This document shows, piece after piece, positions 36,266 to 48,889 of a stretch of 64,000 nucleotides of DNA. This DNA is from Cranoglanis bouderius (lineage: Eukaryota; Chordata; Actinopteri; Siluriformes; Cranoglanididae), in contig CM042543.1 of the NCBI GenBank assembly GCA_023630585.1, positions 15,512,260-15,576,259 on the forward strand, given 5' to 3'. The stretch's first letter is position 1; every line of letters starts with the position of its first letter. Under the pieces are notes generated by a model. That model was not told where the DNA came from. It made no database searches and was given only the letters and a program-made list of their open reading frames with translations. The position numbers were made by a program, and so were the translations under genes.

Positions 36266-36270
<5 letters not shown>
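35015..36270 (+). mobile_element. Second Tc1-like transposon, degenerate transposase
   Basis: After about 60 bases resembling the left end of the preceding element (CATTGAAGACATTTGGGT recurs in direct orientation), a different Tc1-family transposase follows. Pieces seen are MAGLSTATRQKVERSLPGR, WTDESKM, LQHDNNTKHTAKVIKNYLQC, WPPQSPDLNIIESVWDYMK and LQKLCASIPRRM. The second and third DDE regions are visible but frames are broken by stops and shifts. The right end (CCTGCCTACAACCTTTGCAC) runs into a TG microsatellite. It is a dead copy; a related tail lies at 48890-49175. Confidence 0.82.
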
Positions 36271-36328
<58 letters not shown>

Positions 36329-36330
36329 CA
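36266..36330. repeat. TG/TA microsatellite at the transposon edge
   Basis: A TG array of about 25 units, followed by a short TA array, starts exactly where the Tc1-like right end stops. Confidence 0.93.
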
Positions 36331-37612
36331 ACATATAGCTGCACTTATTGTGAGTGAGCAGTTTCACAAGTATTCCTGCAGCCCTTCATGTCAAACTGTG
36401 GTGATCAGAGAGAATGATCACAGACGATGATCAGGGCAGCATAAGATGCACTGCTTTGAAGAACCTCAGGCCTGAATTAACTTCATTGATTGCACTGTTT
36501 CTGGCCTATTGGCACAATCTAATGTTCAAGTGTTGTCTAAAACTGTAGCTCATTTCTAACATGATGAAAGCCTGTTGCTTTGGCTGGCATGGAAATGGGG
36601 GTAAGTATGGTTGTCAGTGCAGCTCTTTTCACCCTCTCTCTCTTTCGTTCTCCCTCTCTCAGTTGAGATGGCTTGGAGAACAGTGGCTCTATTGCAGTGT
36701 GGATCTAAGCTCTCCTGCTGCTGCCTTTCAACTTCTCTGCAATCACGCCAACTCTGCCTATTCAACTCATTCACACTGCCAAGTTGAAAGAACAGATATG
36801 GCATCATTAAATGCTCTCCTTCCTCCTATTTAATGCCTATTCATCTAGTTTAGTGCAACAACACGTCTGTAGAAATTGAACTTATCAATATTTCCAGTTC
36901 CAGTATTGCTTCTTTTTTTTTTTTAAACTCCGCTCCCGAAAAAAATCAATGCGCGCCTCCATCGCTGTGCAGCATTTTATCAAAGGCAAAGTCTTCGTTC
37001 TGGAGCCACTATTTCTGCCCCTGCTCATTTCACCCGGCGTATATATATATAAAAGTTTTCTTCTCTTATGTTTGTCACTCAGCAGGGGGAATGTAATCAA
37101 CTCCACTACCTGTGTTTTGACATGGCTTGATTAATTCCCCCTCGCTGTTCCTCAGCATTTTAACTCAAATAATTATTTCCTATAGATTTTCAGTCAGAGC
37201 TCCGACGAGTGCTTTTGCCCTGCATTTATTATTGCAGATCACATGAAACACTCCCGTTTGCAGAACAGGTTATTTGCTTTAACATTGCTGTATTTTACTT
37301 CATTTCTAACATATACTCGGTGCTATGAGTGCAACCTTGACATGGTCATGTTGAGCAACATCTCGCTAAGACAAATGGTACAGAGAGACTGAAAGAGATA
37401 TCAGTTCTGCTTTGGTGGCACTCAAATACAGTCTGTCCAGCTAGGTAGAGGAGGTCTGTGTGATGAGGTGGAAGGCCTATTTCAGCTTAACAGCAGTCTC
37501 CTGTGGAGCCAATGTCTGTAGTAACAGGGCATGACCAGTGCGGTGGCAGTAAAGACCTCCTGATAAGATCTCAGCGGGGTTGCTCTAATCTGTTTCTCTC
37601 CGCAGCTCTTAC

Positions 37613-37924
37613 CTTGAAGCGTTCCAGCTGCTTGACAGCTTGTGGCTCTGCTTGTGGGTGTTGGTCATGGTTTGGTCGTGGGTCGTGTTGTAGGTCTAGC
37701 AATGGGGCTTGGTGGGCATCGCAGGTGGCGTCTGCGTGTCCGTGATGCCGCGTGTCCTCCCGAAGGCTCAGGTTAAAGATAAAGAGCTCAGTGTCTCTGA
37801 GCCAGGTCTTCAGCTCCTTGATCTTGAGCTCCAGCTGAGCGACCATGCTGCTGGAGCCTGGAGAGAGCAGCCCACAGGTACCTAGCTCACCCGTACGCAC
37901 CTCCACATGCTCTCCTAGGCTCTT
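37613..37924 (-). CDS. akap6: akap6 exon: spectrin-like repeat with a His/Asp/Pro-rich insertion
   Basis: 104 codons, phase 0 at both ends. The acceptor TGTGTCTGCAG precedes 37924 and the donor AAG/GTAAGAG follows 37613. It starts KSLGEHVEVRTGELGTCGLL. The core VAQLELKIKELKTWLRDTEL then FIFN matches human AKAP6 (VRQLEVRIKELKGWLRDTEL, FIFN), and it ends VKQLERFK, like human KQLQYFK. Between FIFN and this end the fish exon has about 32 more residues than the human sequence I recall. They are rich in His, Asp, Gln and Pro (for example HHGHADATCDAHQAP) and probably form a loop between helices. The comparison is from memory. Confidence 0.94.
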
Positions 37925-38437
37925 CTGCAGACACACATAAACATCAATTCAACTGAATAAAACTGCACACACAAAAATGTACACAGGCAAAATGAAAATC
38001 CTGATCCAACTCAAATTTTCTGTGTTGTACAGAACTGTTTGTTTAGAAAGTAAAGTAAAAAAAAACAAAAAAACATTACCTCATTTTGATCACAGGGATA
38101 ACTTGTTCCACCTAAACATTTTAACTAGAATCAAATGAATTGCCTTTTCACGAGATAACACTTTAATTAACTCTAATTTACTTGGATCGAATTAAGATAT
38201 TTAGAAGTAATTTAGAAGAGACTGCAAAGCTATTACCAAAGTGCCATATGCACTGGATAAGAGGGTTCATTTCAGCAGCGGGTTAAAATTTCATCGCGCA
38301 AAGTGACATTTTAGAGACATTGAAATGCTTGTTGAATAGCAAACAATCAACCGCAAAAACACACACCAATGATTTTTGAAATGGGCTCACTGAACAATTT
38401 TCTCCCACTGACAGTGAGAGAGGGATCCGCACCGTAC

Positions 38438-38475
<38 letters not shown>

Positions 38476-40029
38476 CGCACACGTGAAAATCCATGTGCCC
38501 ATGTGTGCGCGTGTATATTGTGAGTGTGTGGCTGTCCTCCCATCTGTCTGACAATCATACTTTTGTAGACCGAGTGCAGGTTGCAGGTTGAACACTGAGA
38601 AGGCAATTGCGAGCACAAAACACTCCATTATTCAATTAATACACACACAGGCGGTGTAATTGTCCTTTCTTTGTGTCTGCTGTGTGTAAGAAAGCTGTAA
38701 TGGAAACAAATGTGATTATGACTCAGCATTGAAGTGGCTATTTCAGCATGCAGCATCAATTAAGCTCTCAGTCCTGGCTGGGTCCCCCTGAGCCCCCTCC
38801 CTGCTCACCGCTTTATTAACACATCTGTGTTCCTCTCATCCCCATGCATCGTTAGTGCTGAGACAATGGACGTCAACCGAACAAGCTGTTTTAGAGGCTG
38901 TGTGAGAATGGGCTCTTTCACACCAAACCAAATCTAAGGTGTTGTAGAGGTTATTTTCCCCACAAGCAGATTTAAAGTTTAGTCTCAGGTGGAATCTGCT
39001 CTCCTAAGAGTCAGCAATGTGGCTCAAACAGAAATATGTTCCGAATAAGTGTTGGTTCAGCGTAGGCCCACTTTCATCTGGCCCACGGTGAAATGATGGT
39101 GATTTGGCTGTCACAACACAGTCACAACCTTGATTAGATCATATCTCAGAAATAACACTAACGTGTATTAATTGGAAGATAGAGTGCTCTGTGCTCGCAA
39201 TTGCATTCTCTGTGCTCAACTTGCAACCTGCAATCAGCTTCCAAATATATGGTTGTATTACTTACATTTGAGCCACTTTTAGCCCAAAATTGGAAATGGT
39301 AAACAAGCATTAGATACCATATTGCAGATTCTACAGTTGTGCTGCTCTTGGCTCTCAGTTAAATAGATTCATACATCAACAATTGAACCAATTCACTAAC
39401 TGTATCCTCTTCACTATGTTCCTTGATGTGTACTTCTCAATAGTTATCTGTGGAACACAATATTTTCAACCACTTTTCCATATTTGCAGATTAACAGCTT
39501 GCTATTTTCCCATTCTCATCCTATTTCAATATTGTTTTTAACATATCCTCGTTGATTTGCCCTTCCCATCTCCCATTTGGGGGAATCCATGACACCATCT
39601 TAAGGTGCCGTTCTATTACTGTACTAGCTCAAATGAAGTTTTTTTATTCGATGACCCCTCAGAGTGGTAAGGGATCGACTCATACATAAATATAGACTTC
39701 AGAGGCAGAATTTGCCCAAAAGTCAATGCGATGTGGTGCAATTTGAAAACTTGTTCATAAGTGTAACCCAGTGCTATAGAGAACTTATTATTAAATTAGT
39801 ATTCATAATTTAAAAAATAACATTTCATATCTTATGTTCAAAACAGGCTTTATCTAGCAAACTACTGTCACATATTACACACTTGCAAGAGCATCTTTAA
39901 AAACATTACTGAAACAGGACACGTGAGTGTTTTGTCACAAGCAGTATGAGCGACATGTAAATATGGCCAATACACCTGTCATTACCATAAATGACTCTTA
40001 TAGTGTAAATGACTTTGTATAGTTAAGTG

Positions 40030-40540
40030 AATAAGAGGCAGTGTGATGCTCTGGGCAATGTTCTGCTGAGAAACTTTGGGTCCTGGCATTCATGTGGATG
40101 TTAATTTGACACGTACCACCTATCTAAACGTTGTTGCACACCAAGTACACCCTTTCATGGCAACAGTATTCACTAATAGTAGTGGCCTCTTTCAGCAGGA
40201 TAATGCGCCCTGCCACACTGCAAAAATTGTTCAGGGATGGTTTGAGGAACATGACAAAGTGTTCCAGGTGTTGACTCGGCCTCCAATTTCCCCAGATCTC
40301 AATCCGATCGAGCATCTGTGGGATGTGCTGGACAAACAAGTCCGATCTATGGAGGCCCCACCCTGCAACTTACAGGACTTAAAGGATCTGATGGTAACGT
40401 CTCGGTGCCAGATACCACAGCACACCTTCAGAGGTCTTGTGGAGTCCATGCCTCGACGGGTCAGAGCTGTTTTGGTGGCACAAGGTAGACCTACATGATA
40501 TTAGGCAGGTGGTTTTTAATATTATGGCTGATTGGCGTAT
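40030..40540 (+). mobile_element. Tc1-like 3' half with open transposase C-terminus
   Basis: An open frame from 40076 to 40498 encodes the catalytic C-terminal half of a Tc1-family transposase: GLFQQDNAPCHTAKIVQGWF, then ISPDLNPIEHLWDVLDKQVR, then LVESMPRRVRAVLVAQ. The second Asp (QQDNAPCH) and the final catalytic Glu (NPIEHLWD) are present. The N-terminal DNA-binding part is absent, so this is a 5'-truncated copy. It ends in ATATTATGGCTGATTGGCGT, a typical terminal repeat of this fish family. Confidence 0.85.
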
Positions 40541-41734
40541 GTCTAAACATGTCCAAACATTTGTATCACACCGTGTGTCATCTTCTTGAGTATATATTGT
40601 ACACGTAGTGTAGAAAATAGTTTTAATACTATTTTATAGTGTACTGTACCACATAAGCACATTATCCTGTTTTGTGTGTCCTTGTACATCTCTTTTGAAC
40701 ACTACTGTTGGCATATGTGTCCTACCAAATGTGTATCTAATAATGTCTTATATGTTGCACAGTTAAGATGACTACTAGCAAGAATTTCACTATGGAGAAA
40801 TTGTACTCTGAATAATTTTTTTGTAAGTGGCAAATAAAGCTTGTACTTGAAAGTACTGTATGTGTCTAAATGTAAACATATCTGACATCATCTGGGTGAT
40901 AACAGAAATGTAATAAGTAAATAAAAAGTGAAAGGTGAGATGAGAAGGACTACAAAGTAATAGGCAGTCCTTTCGACTGTGGTCTGATGAGTGTATTCCT
41001 CAACAGGAGATAATTCAGGCAAGGCTATTTTGCTGAGAGGTCAAAAAAGAGCCCTAATATTCAGTGAGCAACAGAAATATCTCAGTTATTCATCACCTCT
41101 CTTTCTGTCTCTTTTTCTCTCCTTATCTGAATATTGATAATCGACAAACTCGCTAGTGTTTTCAGCGTATGACAAATGTGGTGAAATCTATGCCCTTGGA
41201 GGGTCAAGCAGCGAAAAACAGGAATTTATTGCCACTTTATTTTGTTCTGGAGCAATATGCAATCATCAATTCTTCATAAGCAGCATACTTCGGAGAATGG
41301 TCTGTCTTCATAAATGCGACAGAGGACATCAATTTCATTTAATTCACAATTTGTGTCAGCACAGCAGATGCCAATGGCTGACTTGATAGGCTTGTTTAAT
41401 ATGCAATTGAGACAGCGTAATGCACAGCGCAGGGAGCAGGAACGCTCATATTGAACTCTCCGCACCACCGCCGCCTCATTCCTGCCGCTAACACACGCTC
41501 CACACCGTCCAGATGATCACACACCCACGGCTCTTTTCAAAGTTTGGATACGGCCATTTTGCATAACTGTCAGTGATTATTCTTTTACATATGGCTTTAA
41601 TTAACACTAACTGCTGCAGCTGAACTGAATGGTTATTTGGTGCTCGAATAGTTCAGCTTCCGGATAACGACGGTGTCACTAATCTGACTAAGTATTACTG
41701 TGATACAAATCAATCCTGGACCAAAATAACCACA

Positions 41735-42009
41735 CACACACACACACATTTGTCTTATTATCCTTGTGAGGAACTTCCATTTACATAACTATTAATGCAG
41801 CTTATTAACATCATACCCACACCTAAATTCAACCCCAAATCTAACATCAGTAACCAAAACTAAAGTTTTTGACTCTTTTAATAGTTAAATAAAATCTGCA
41901 GTTTTTTTTTTGTTTTCCTCATGGGGACCAGTCAAATGTCCCCACAAAACTGTCAGATATTCCTATACTTCTGGGGACACTTAGTCCCCACCAAGATATA
42001 AATACATGT

Positions 42010-42014
<5 letters not shown>
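41735..42014. repeat. GGGGACC-motif dispersed repeat
   Basis: It contains CTCATGGGGACCAGTCAAAT, TGTCCCCACAAAACTG and CTGGGGACACTTAGTCCCCA, followed by TACATGTACACGCACACA leading into a CA array. I recognise the pattern as a common fish repeat tied to CA microsatellites; its class is unknown to me. Confidence 0.6.

Positions 42015-42072
<58 letters not shown>
42015..42072. repeat. CA microsatellite
   Basis: About 29 CA units attached to the GGGGACC-type repeat. Confidence 0.96.
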
Positions 42073-42075
<3 letters not shown>

Positions 42076-42488
42076 ATGTGTATTTACAGGACATTTGTGA
42101 CGATACACTTCAGCAACAAATTGTGCATGTAACCACAGAGCTGTAAAAACAGTATCAGGTGATAAAGGTAATACACATAAGCATTTGCACTTTTTCATGG
42201 AGTGGACTAATTACAGATTAATGCAAAATCTAAAACACACATAAATACACACTGACACAAGTAAAAAATGTATCTAGGCCAATGAAATCTTCATGCGCAG
42301 ATTTGGCTTGAGAAATGAGACGAATAAATAAATCCAGGAACAGCAGTTAGTGTAACATTTATCTTCAGCTACTCCTCTAAACAGCTGAGTCATGACTTTC
42401 CCATTTTGGTAATTTCTGAATGTGAATAGCAGTCTAAATCTACAGTATGAGGCAGAGGGCTGAGAACAGATTGATTGTATAACCTCAC

Positions 42489-42635
42489 CTCTAGTTGATC
42501 CCACTTGACCCTGAGAGCAGTCATGCGTTCCTCAAAGTCATCAGGCAGCTCGATGCTACTCCTTTTCAGACACTCGGCCCAACCCAGGAGCTGTGTTTTC
42601 TTTGGCAGCCACATGGCCATCTCTACACGGTTCCC
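42489..42635 (-). CDS. akap6: akap6 exon: spectrin-like repeat segment behind a UG tract
   Basis: 49 codons, phase 0 at both ends. The acceptor TATATCTGCAG precedes 42635 and the donor GAG/GTGAGG follows 42489. The peptide GNRVEMAMWLPKKTQLLGWA, then ECLKRSSIELPDDFEERM and ALRVKWDQLE, aligns with human VEMSIRHLKKTELLSKVEAL and LPNDLLEKVDSINEKWE. The flanking exons join in frame with no gap relative to human. On the transcript, a UG repeat of about 35 units (42715-42646) ends about ten bases before the splice site, in place of a normal pyrimidine tract. This could make inclusion of the exon variable; skipping would remove 49 residues without a frameshift. Confidence 0.95.
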
Positions 42636-42641
42636 CTGCAG

Positions 42642-42645
<4 letters not shown>

Positions 42646-42715
<70 letters not shown>
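42646..42715. repeat. CA microsatellite at an akap6 splice acceptor
   Basis: About 35 uninterrupted CA units (TG on the akap6 strand), separated from the exon at 42635 only by TATATCTGCAG on the transcript strand. Confidence 0.97.
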
Positions 42716-42720
<5 letters not shown>

Positions 42721-43285
42721 AAAATAACATTACCACTCATGTCATCAGCTACACATAATAAAAAGACGACACTCTGATCTTGAAAGGTTACAAAGTCACA
42801 CAAGAAACCATGGCTTTTTTCTCTGACCAGGACAGACTTTATCCTCCAAATCAAATGAATATTTAACTTTGAGGACTTCAGAACATATTTGAGCCTATGA
42901 GAGGATGGACCCTAATGCCCATGAAAAGCAGTAATTTGCAGATTTGATATGATTTTAAGCAATGACATTTGCAGTTAAATAGCTGACAAGCATACTGTAA
43001 AGGGTGAAACTGACACTGTTCAATTTTGCACCTTTTTTTTTTTTTGCCTAATTTCTCTACCTCTTCCCTATTTCATTTTCTGCACCAATAGCTACTTGAT
43101 TCCTGTTGTCATTTATCATTACGGCAAGAGGCGCATTTAAATATTTAAATGCGCTCTGTTTTCTTCTCTCTTCTCGCTGTCATCGGGCCAAGATTCATTT
43201 TTCATTGTCGCTGTTTTTGATGGAGACGCTATCACAGAACCTTTTAAGCCATCCATCCTTTTCAGGTTTTAATAGCGGCTACCAA

Positions 43286-43288
<3 letters not shown>

Positions 43289-43318
<30 letters not shown>
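43289..43318. repeat. 30-base A homopolymer
   Basis: An unbroken A run; it could be the tail of an unrecognised retrocopy, but no body is evident. Confidence 0.93.
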
Positions 43319-43321
<3 letters not shown>

Positions 43322-46300
43322 TCCTTTTAAAAGTAAACGGGATTACCCAAGTTTTTTGAGTTGACAGCAAATGTTGATTTTAATAGTTTTCCTTTTCATT
43401 ATAAAAATGTCACGTAATTTACGGAGACAGCAGTGAAGGATGAGATGAAGAGATAAGGAGGTGGGTTAGAATGCAGAAGACGACATGATGGGAGTGCTCA
43501 GGGAGTGCTTCCTTAGCTCAGAGCTGCCCGTGAGGTAATAAGAAAAGAAATTACCACTGACTCCGCCCCCAATTTAAACCTTCATCCTCCGTAGCTTGAG
43601 ATCGATACATTAGTAAAACCATGTTTGGTTGAATTTACATACAAAACTGTGAGCTTAGCACAGCTATAGCACGCCATGCTGTGAGAAAACGACTGTGAAA
43701 GAGGTTTGCATTGAAATTTCACCACAGATTCAGAGGTAGAACTCAACCTTCGTGCACCTAAACACCAAGGAATTTCTTTTCTTTGGGCTGTGAAACTGTA
43801 TAGTCAAACACCACTTTTGAAATAAAGAGGTCGCCAGCTAATACAAATAAGCACTCTGTGAGTGAAGAAATGGCAGCCATTTCCCTTAACAAATTCAATA
43901 AATCAGTGAGCACAGATAGTCTTTTAAATAGATGAAATATCAACAAGTGATAATAATATTAATTCACTTGGCATATTAACATAAAAGACTGGAAATGTCA
44001 GCAAAAATGCAGTCACACACGAGCTCATTTAATGCATTTTTGTAGCTCCATCTTCCCCTGTTAAATTAAAGTTTGTTCACTCTCTGTAACATGTTGAGAC
44101 AACAAAAGTAAGACTCCATGAGCTGAGTCGGATGTGGGGTGTATTTAAATCACTTTATGCTAACGCTAACATGTCAAGGGGGAAAAAAGACTCAGGCAAG
44201 AAACAGAATTCACATCACCGCTCTCAGTGCTCAGCCGTTTAAACCACACGGCATACTAAACTTGCTTTAAATCGAATAGTGAGCATTTCTGTTCTTGTTT
44301 TTGCCCTGAAAATGAATCTATGGAGAGGAAAAAAGTAATTTAGGACTCCTCTGATGATGCACTGAATCTCCTGTATTAAACGTTTAGCATAAAGAAAAGG
44401 AAAAGCACTTCAGAACAGCATGTGAGAAACTAGATGGGGAGATGATGAGCTACAAATCGACTCTGAGGTACATAATGTGGAATTTGATATGCTTTTCATG
44501 ATAGAGATCTGCCCAAAAGAAACTGGGAAAACTGATAATTACTTAATCAGTTTAGGCCCTTTTCATATCATGCCAGCACCCTTGATGTCGGCTGTAGACT
44601 GGGAAGGAAAGGGAGAGAGGGAGATGGAGGGAGAGCGGGAGGGATGGAGAGGAGGAGAGATGGCACAGAGGGGGTTTTGGGGGAGAAGAGGGATGGAAGC
44701 GGGATGAAGGCCTCTCAATGATGTGTGAGACTCACGGCCTTGAAAGACCAGGAAGTAAAAAAAAAAAAAAAGCTACATATTCACTTTAAAAGACGTGGCA
44801 CTGCCATTTGGAAGTGATTCCTAAACTGTTTATGTAAAATGGCCGCTGCCATGCTTCTGTGCTTGGTTGTTGTTCTATTTTTCCAGTGAAAAATCGCTTT
44901 GCTCAGAAAAAGAAGGGGAAAAAAAACTGCCGAACTGGCCTGGAACAAAAGGCTGTGCAACAGTGTTAATTGTCACCATGGTGACCAGAAGAATAAGCCA
45001 TTTTACAACTGGTATAGAAGGCGCACATTGAGGCTTGAGTCAAACACTTTCTCTTCTATTTTTTCATCCCTCTCTCGCCTCTGTGTTTAAGAACAAGGTG
45101 GCCAGTCACTGAGAGGTCAACCCGAGGCCCAGGAGAATTTCCACCAGCTTTTCCAGACCTAGTCGAGAATGAGCTTTCAACAAAGACAAAATCAACTTTA
45201 GATTGTAAAAAAGAAAAAAACACATTCAGCGGCAACAAACTGCATAAACAATGACATCTTTCAGGAAACAAGAAGTGTTTGTGCAAAGAGTAGGAGGTTA
45301 TAGGCCAATACACTGAACACAGTGCTACATGGAGCCCTGGGAACTCACCTCCTCTCTGTCAGAACATCAAACTGTCAGAAAAAAAACAATACGGAGGATG
45401 CAGGAATTTGAGACATCCTATTTAAAACGGATGCTTTAGTCAGATTTCCAAAAGATATCCAATCAGCTTAGTGATGGGTTAAAACACACAGAGGGAGGAC
45501 AACAGCCAGTCTTTTAACATGGGATAATTTATTGATAGGAAATAAAAGAGAAAACACTAGACATTTGCACTGGCTCCTTTGATCTGTGATTGAGGGCGTT
45601 TTGCTTTATTTAAAGAACTTTATGACTGAATTTGGTTGGACTCCCTGCTGCTAAAAGTCACAATGTATATGTGTGATGATATATATTCTTGATGTCACGC
45701 TTATTGTTTTTTTTGAATGTATTTATTATGTATTTTTTTTATGTTTCCCGTTCTGTCTTTGCACAAGGCTTGGTGGTGACCCTCATAGGAAACCCATGCC
45801 TAATGCTATTGAGTAGCGAACAAAGACGCTTTTTATCCAGGGTCCGAGGCCTGGAGCTCAGCTGTGGGTTCAGGGAGGAGGGACTGGGCTGGAGAGAGTC
45901 TTAGCAGCCGGCCCTCCATTGCCCCCTCTCCGCTGTGAGCGTGGCACTTTTCTTCAGCAGACAAACACAGGAAACAATGCAATCAGCTAAGAGCACAGTG
46001 TTTTAAGAGGCAGAGAAGCCTCGGCCTGGGCCCTCTAAAGCCTGAATAATGATGCCAGGCTGGAGTATTTGGCCTACTGCTGTTGCTCACTAAGCACCAG
46101 AGTCCATAAGAATGGTGCGACTTTGGATATTCTTCACTGCTGACGAGGACAGATATTCAAGCTTTCAAGTAATTTTCATTGTAAATAAATGCACGCCTGG
46201 TGTGAGAGTATATATTTGGCACCTTTGTACAGACTGGGAAAATTACCAGTTTGAACAAATTACATTTGGGATTTTGAATCACTATGCTTTCTTCTCGCTT

Positions 46301-47218
46301 ATTCCAATTGCATTAACTGCAAATCATATTACGTAGGCCATGCATTGTTAATTGAGTCCATATTGCATTATCCACCATATAAATCAAATGACAAATATTA
46401 AAATGAAGAGCAAATTCACTAATAGGGAATCATGAAACAATCTTTTTTAAGTATCCTTCATTAATAATTGAATTCTAATTATGTCTATAGTACAGAGCGG
46501 TTGAGGAGGTCTTTTCCGTCATAGAGCATTTTTCTGCAGTACTGCCCTGTCTGTGTTTGACTGATGGGAGAATAACGGTGAAAAATCTGAGTTTTGTGTG
46601 TGAGAGAGAAGGTACACACCTGAAGGGGGGAAAAAGAGCAAACAGGTAAAAAAGAAAAATACCAAAAAACAAAAATCAACAAACAACTAATAAACCAAAG
46701 AGTACGCAGTGTACTGGAGACAGTCAATCAGAGACATTCACTCTTCATAAACCTTCAACTTTTCCTCTTCTTTGCTAGTTTCTTTTTTCATCTTATCACA
46801 TTCCTATAGCTGTTTTTCTAACCCTCAGCTGACAGACACTGTGAGCCTCTCCAAATTAAAAAGAACGAGTTGGAAAATGCAGATAGCCCCTGACAGACTC
46901 ACTGCTGCTGTGGCTAAGCAGGAACCTGTGTTGGGTCTGGACTTGGGGAACAATGCAACCTAAATGCTAGACAATCTTTATTCTAATGAAGTGGGTGTCA
47001 AGGTCAATGTAAAATGTGCTGTGATGAATGGCGCAGAGCTGGCTACAGCGAGTCTGCCCTGCACCACAGCCCTTTCACTTTAATTGTGGAGCTGAAATGT
47101 GCAGGGAATGTCTCTCTCTTTAAAACATCTTGGAGAGATGCAGCAAGGGGGCACAGGGGAGCCAGGAGGGTGTGTGTGTTTGGGGGGTGGGGGGGGTGAA
47201 AGGATGCTCAGGTCATCT

Positions 47219-47219
<1 letters not shown>

Positions 47220-47304
<85 letters not shown>
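47220..47304. repeat. TA microsatellite
   Basis: About 42 TA units with one TTTA break, directly left of the Tc1-like element that targets TA. Confidence 0.95.
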
Positions 47305-47312
<8 letters not shown>

Positions 47313-47316
47313 TACA

Positions 47317-48729
47317 CAGTGGGTATAGAATTAATAAAAAAAATAATAAAAAACCACATTCATTGAGTTGGAAAAAAGAGCATCCCCTTGCTTTAATTTG
47401 CCTTTAATTTAATTTATTTTTTTAATTACAGCCTTTAGTCTGTTGGGATATGTCTCTAGACATCTAGACTTTGCAACATTTGCCCACTCTTCTTTGCAGA
47501 ACTGCTCAAGTTCAGTTTGTGGACTGTAGTCTTCAAGTCATTCCACAGAATTTCAACGGGGTTTAAGTCTGGGCTCTGACTAGGCCATGCAAGGACATTC
47601 ACCTTTTTCTCCTTCAACCACTGTGTGGTCAGTTTTGCTGTGTGCTTTGGGTCATTGCCATGTTGGAAGGTAAACCTTCTTCCCATTGACAACTTTCTGG
47701 CAGAGGGCAGCAGATTTTCCTCAAGAATTTGATGGTATTTTGCCCCATCCATTTTCCCTCTATCCTGACAAGTGCTCCAGTCCCTGCTGCAGAGAAACAC
47801 CCCCATAACAGGATATTACCACCTCCATGTTTTACTGTAGGAATGGTGTTATTTGGATGGTGAGCTGTATTGGATTTCCGCCAGACATATCGTTTGGTGT
47901 TGAGGCCAAATAATTAAATTTTAGACTCATCTGACCATAACACCTTTTTCCATGTGGCCTCAGAATCTTCAAGGTGCGTTTTGGCAAAGCTCAGTCGTGG
48001 GTGGTTTTTTTCTTGCAACCCTCCCGTACAAGCCATATTTGTGGAGAATTTGTGATATTGTTGTCACATGCACACAATGACCACTCTTTGTAAATTCCTG
48101 CAACTGCTTCAGAGTTGCTGTAGGCCTCTTGGTAGCCTCTCTGACCAGTTTCCTCCTGGCTCTTTCATCCAGTTTGGAGCGACATCCTGATCCAGGGAGG
48201 GTCTGTGTTGTACCAAATACCTTCCACTTCCTAATAATATATTTCACTGTGTGTCTAGGCATTGATAAAACCTTTGAATTTTTTTTGTATCCATCTCCTG
48301 ACTTGCCTGTCCACAACTTTATCCCGGAGATCTTTTGACAGTGCCTTGCCACCCATAGTTGATTGTTTGCTTCAGTTGCACTACAAAATGCTCCAGGATT
48401 TCATGCTGAGCTAATCAAAATGACCACAGCTGATCACAGTTGAAAGTCAAATGGCTTTGTGTGCCATTGAGATGGTGATTAGCTACACCTTACTGAGTTT
48501 ACAAGTATTTTTTAGGAGGGGGTGATCCTTTTTCCAACTCAGTGATTCTGTTTTTTTACTTTATTTTTGTATTTTTTTCTGACATGTTGGTGTTATATCT
48601 TTAACTTGGATGTTATAAGTTGCACTGAGTAAATACAGCTGATAAAACAAAAACTGTGTCCGTGTTCAGGCTGAAAAGCAACAAAATGTGATTATTTTAA
48701 AGGGGGGTGATTCTTTTCTATACCCACTG
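47317..48729 (-). mobile_element. Tc1-like transposon, full length but inactivated
   Basis: Inverted ends CAGTGGGTATAGAA (left) and TTCTATACCCACTG (right) bound 1413 bases, with TA sequence on both sides and inner inverted GAGTTGGAAAAA-type motifs. On the minus strand ATG 48356 opens MGGKALSKDLRDKVVDRQVR and then shifts frame. Later pieces are LPSARKLSMGRRFTFQHGND, PKHTAKLTTQWLKEKKVNVL and WPSQSPDLNPVEILWNDLK. Several stops and shifts are present, so no transposase is made. Confidence 0.88.
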
Positions 48730-48889
48730 TATATATACACACATATACACATAGTACTTCCCAAACATTAGTTTTCTAGCACAAAATTAATGTCATGTAT
48801 GTCATTAAAGAAAGCAGTATATTATGTAAGAGACACTTTTCAGACAAAAAACACAATGAAGGCTGCTGGGTTTTGCTGCAAAAATAAGA

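Larger units (their letters stand above)
27846..37612 (-). other. akap6: akap6 intron with nested Tc1-like insertions
   Basis: 9.8 kb without exons. It holds a CT-rich array on the transcript strand near 28015-28075, a hAT-like miniature element (32149-32459), Tc1-like remnants (33630-36270) and a TG/TA array (36266-36330). The stretch 28500-31500 looks mostly unique. It contains an AG array near 29391-29414 and a G/C-rich patch near 30950-31000. Confidence 0.8.
37925..42488 (-). other. akap6: akap6 intron
   Basis: It holds a TG array near 38442-38473, the Tc1-like fragment at 40030-40540, and a repeat with GGGGAC motifs linked to a CA array (41735-42072). No exon is seen in the remainder. 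Confidence 0.82.
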
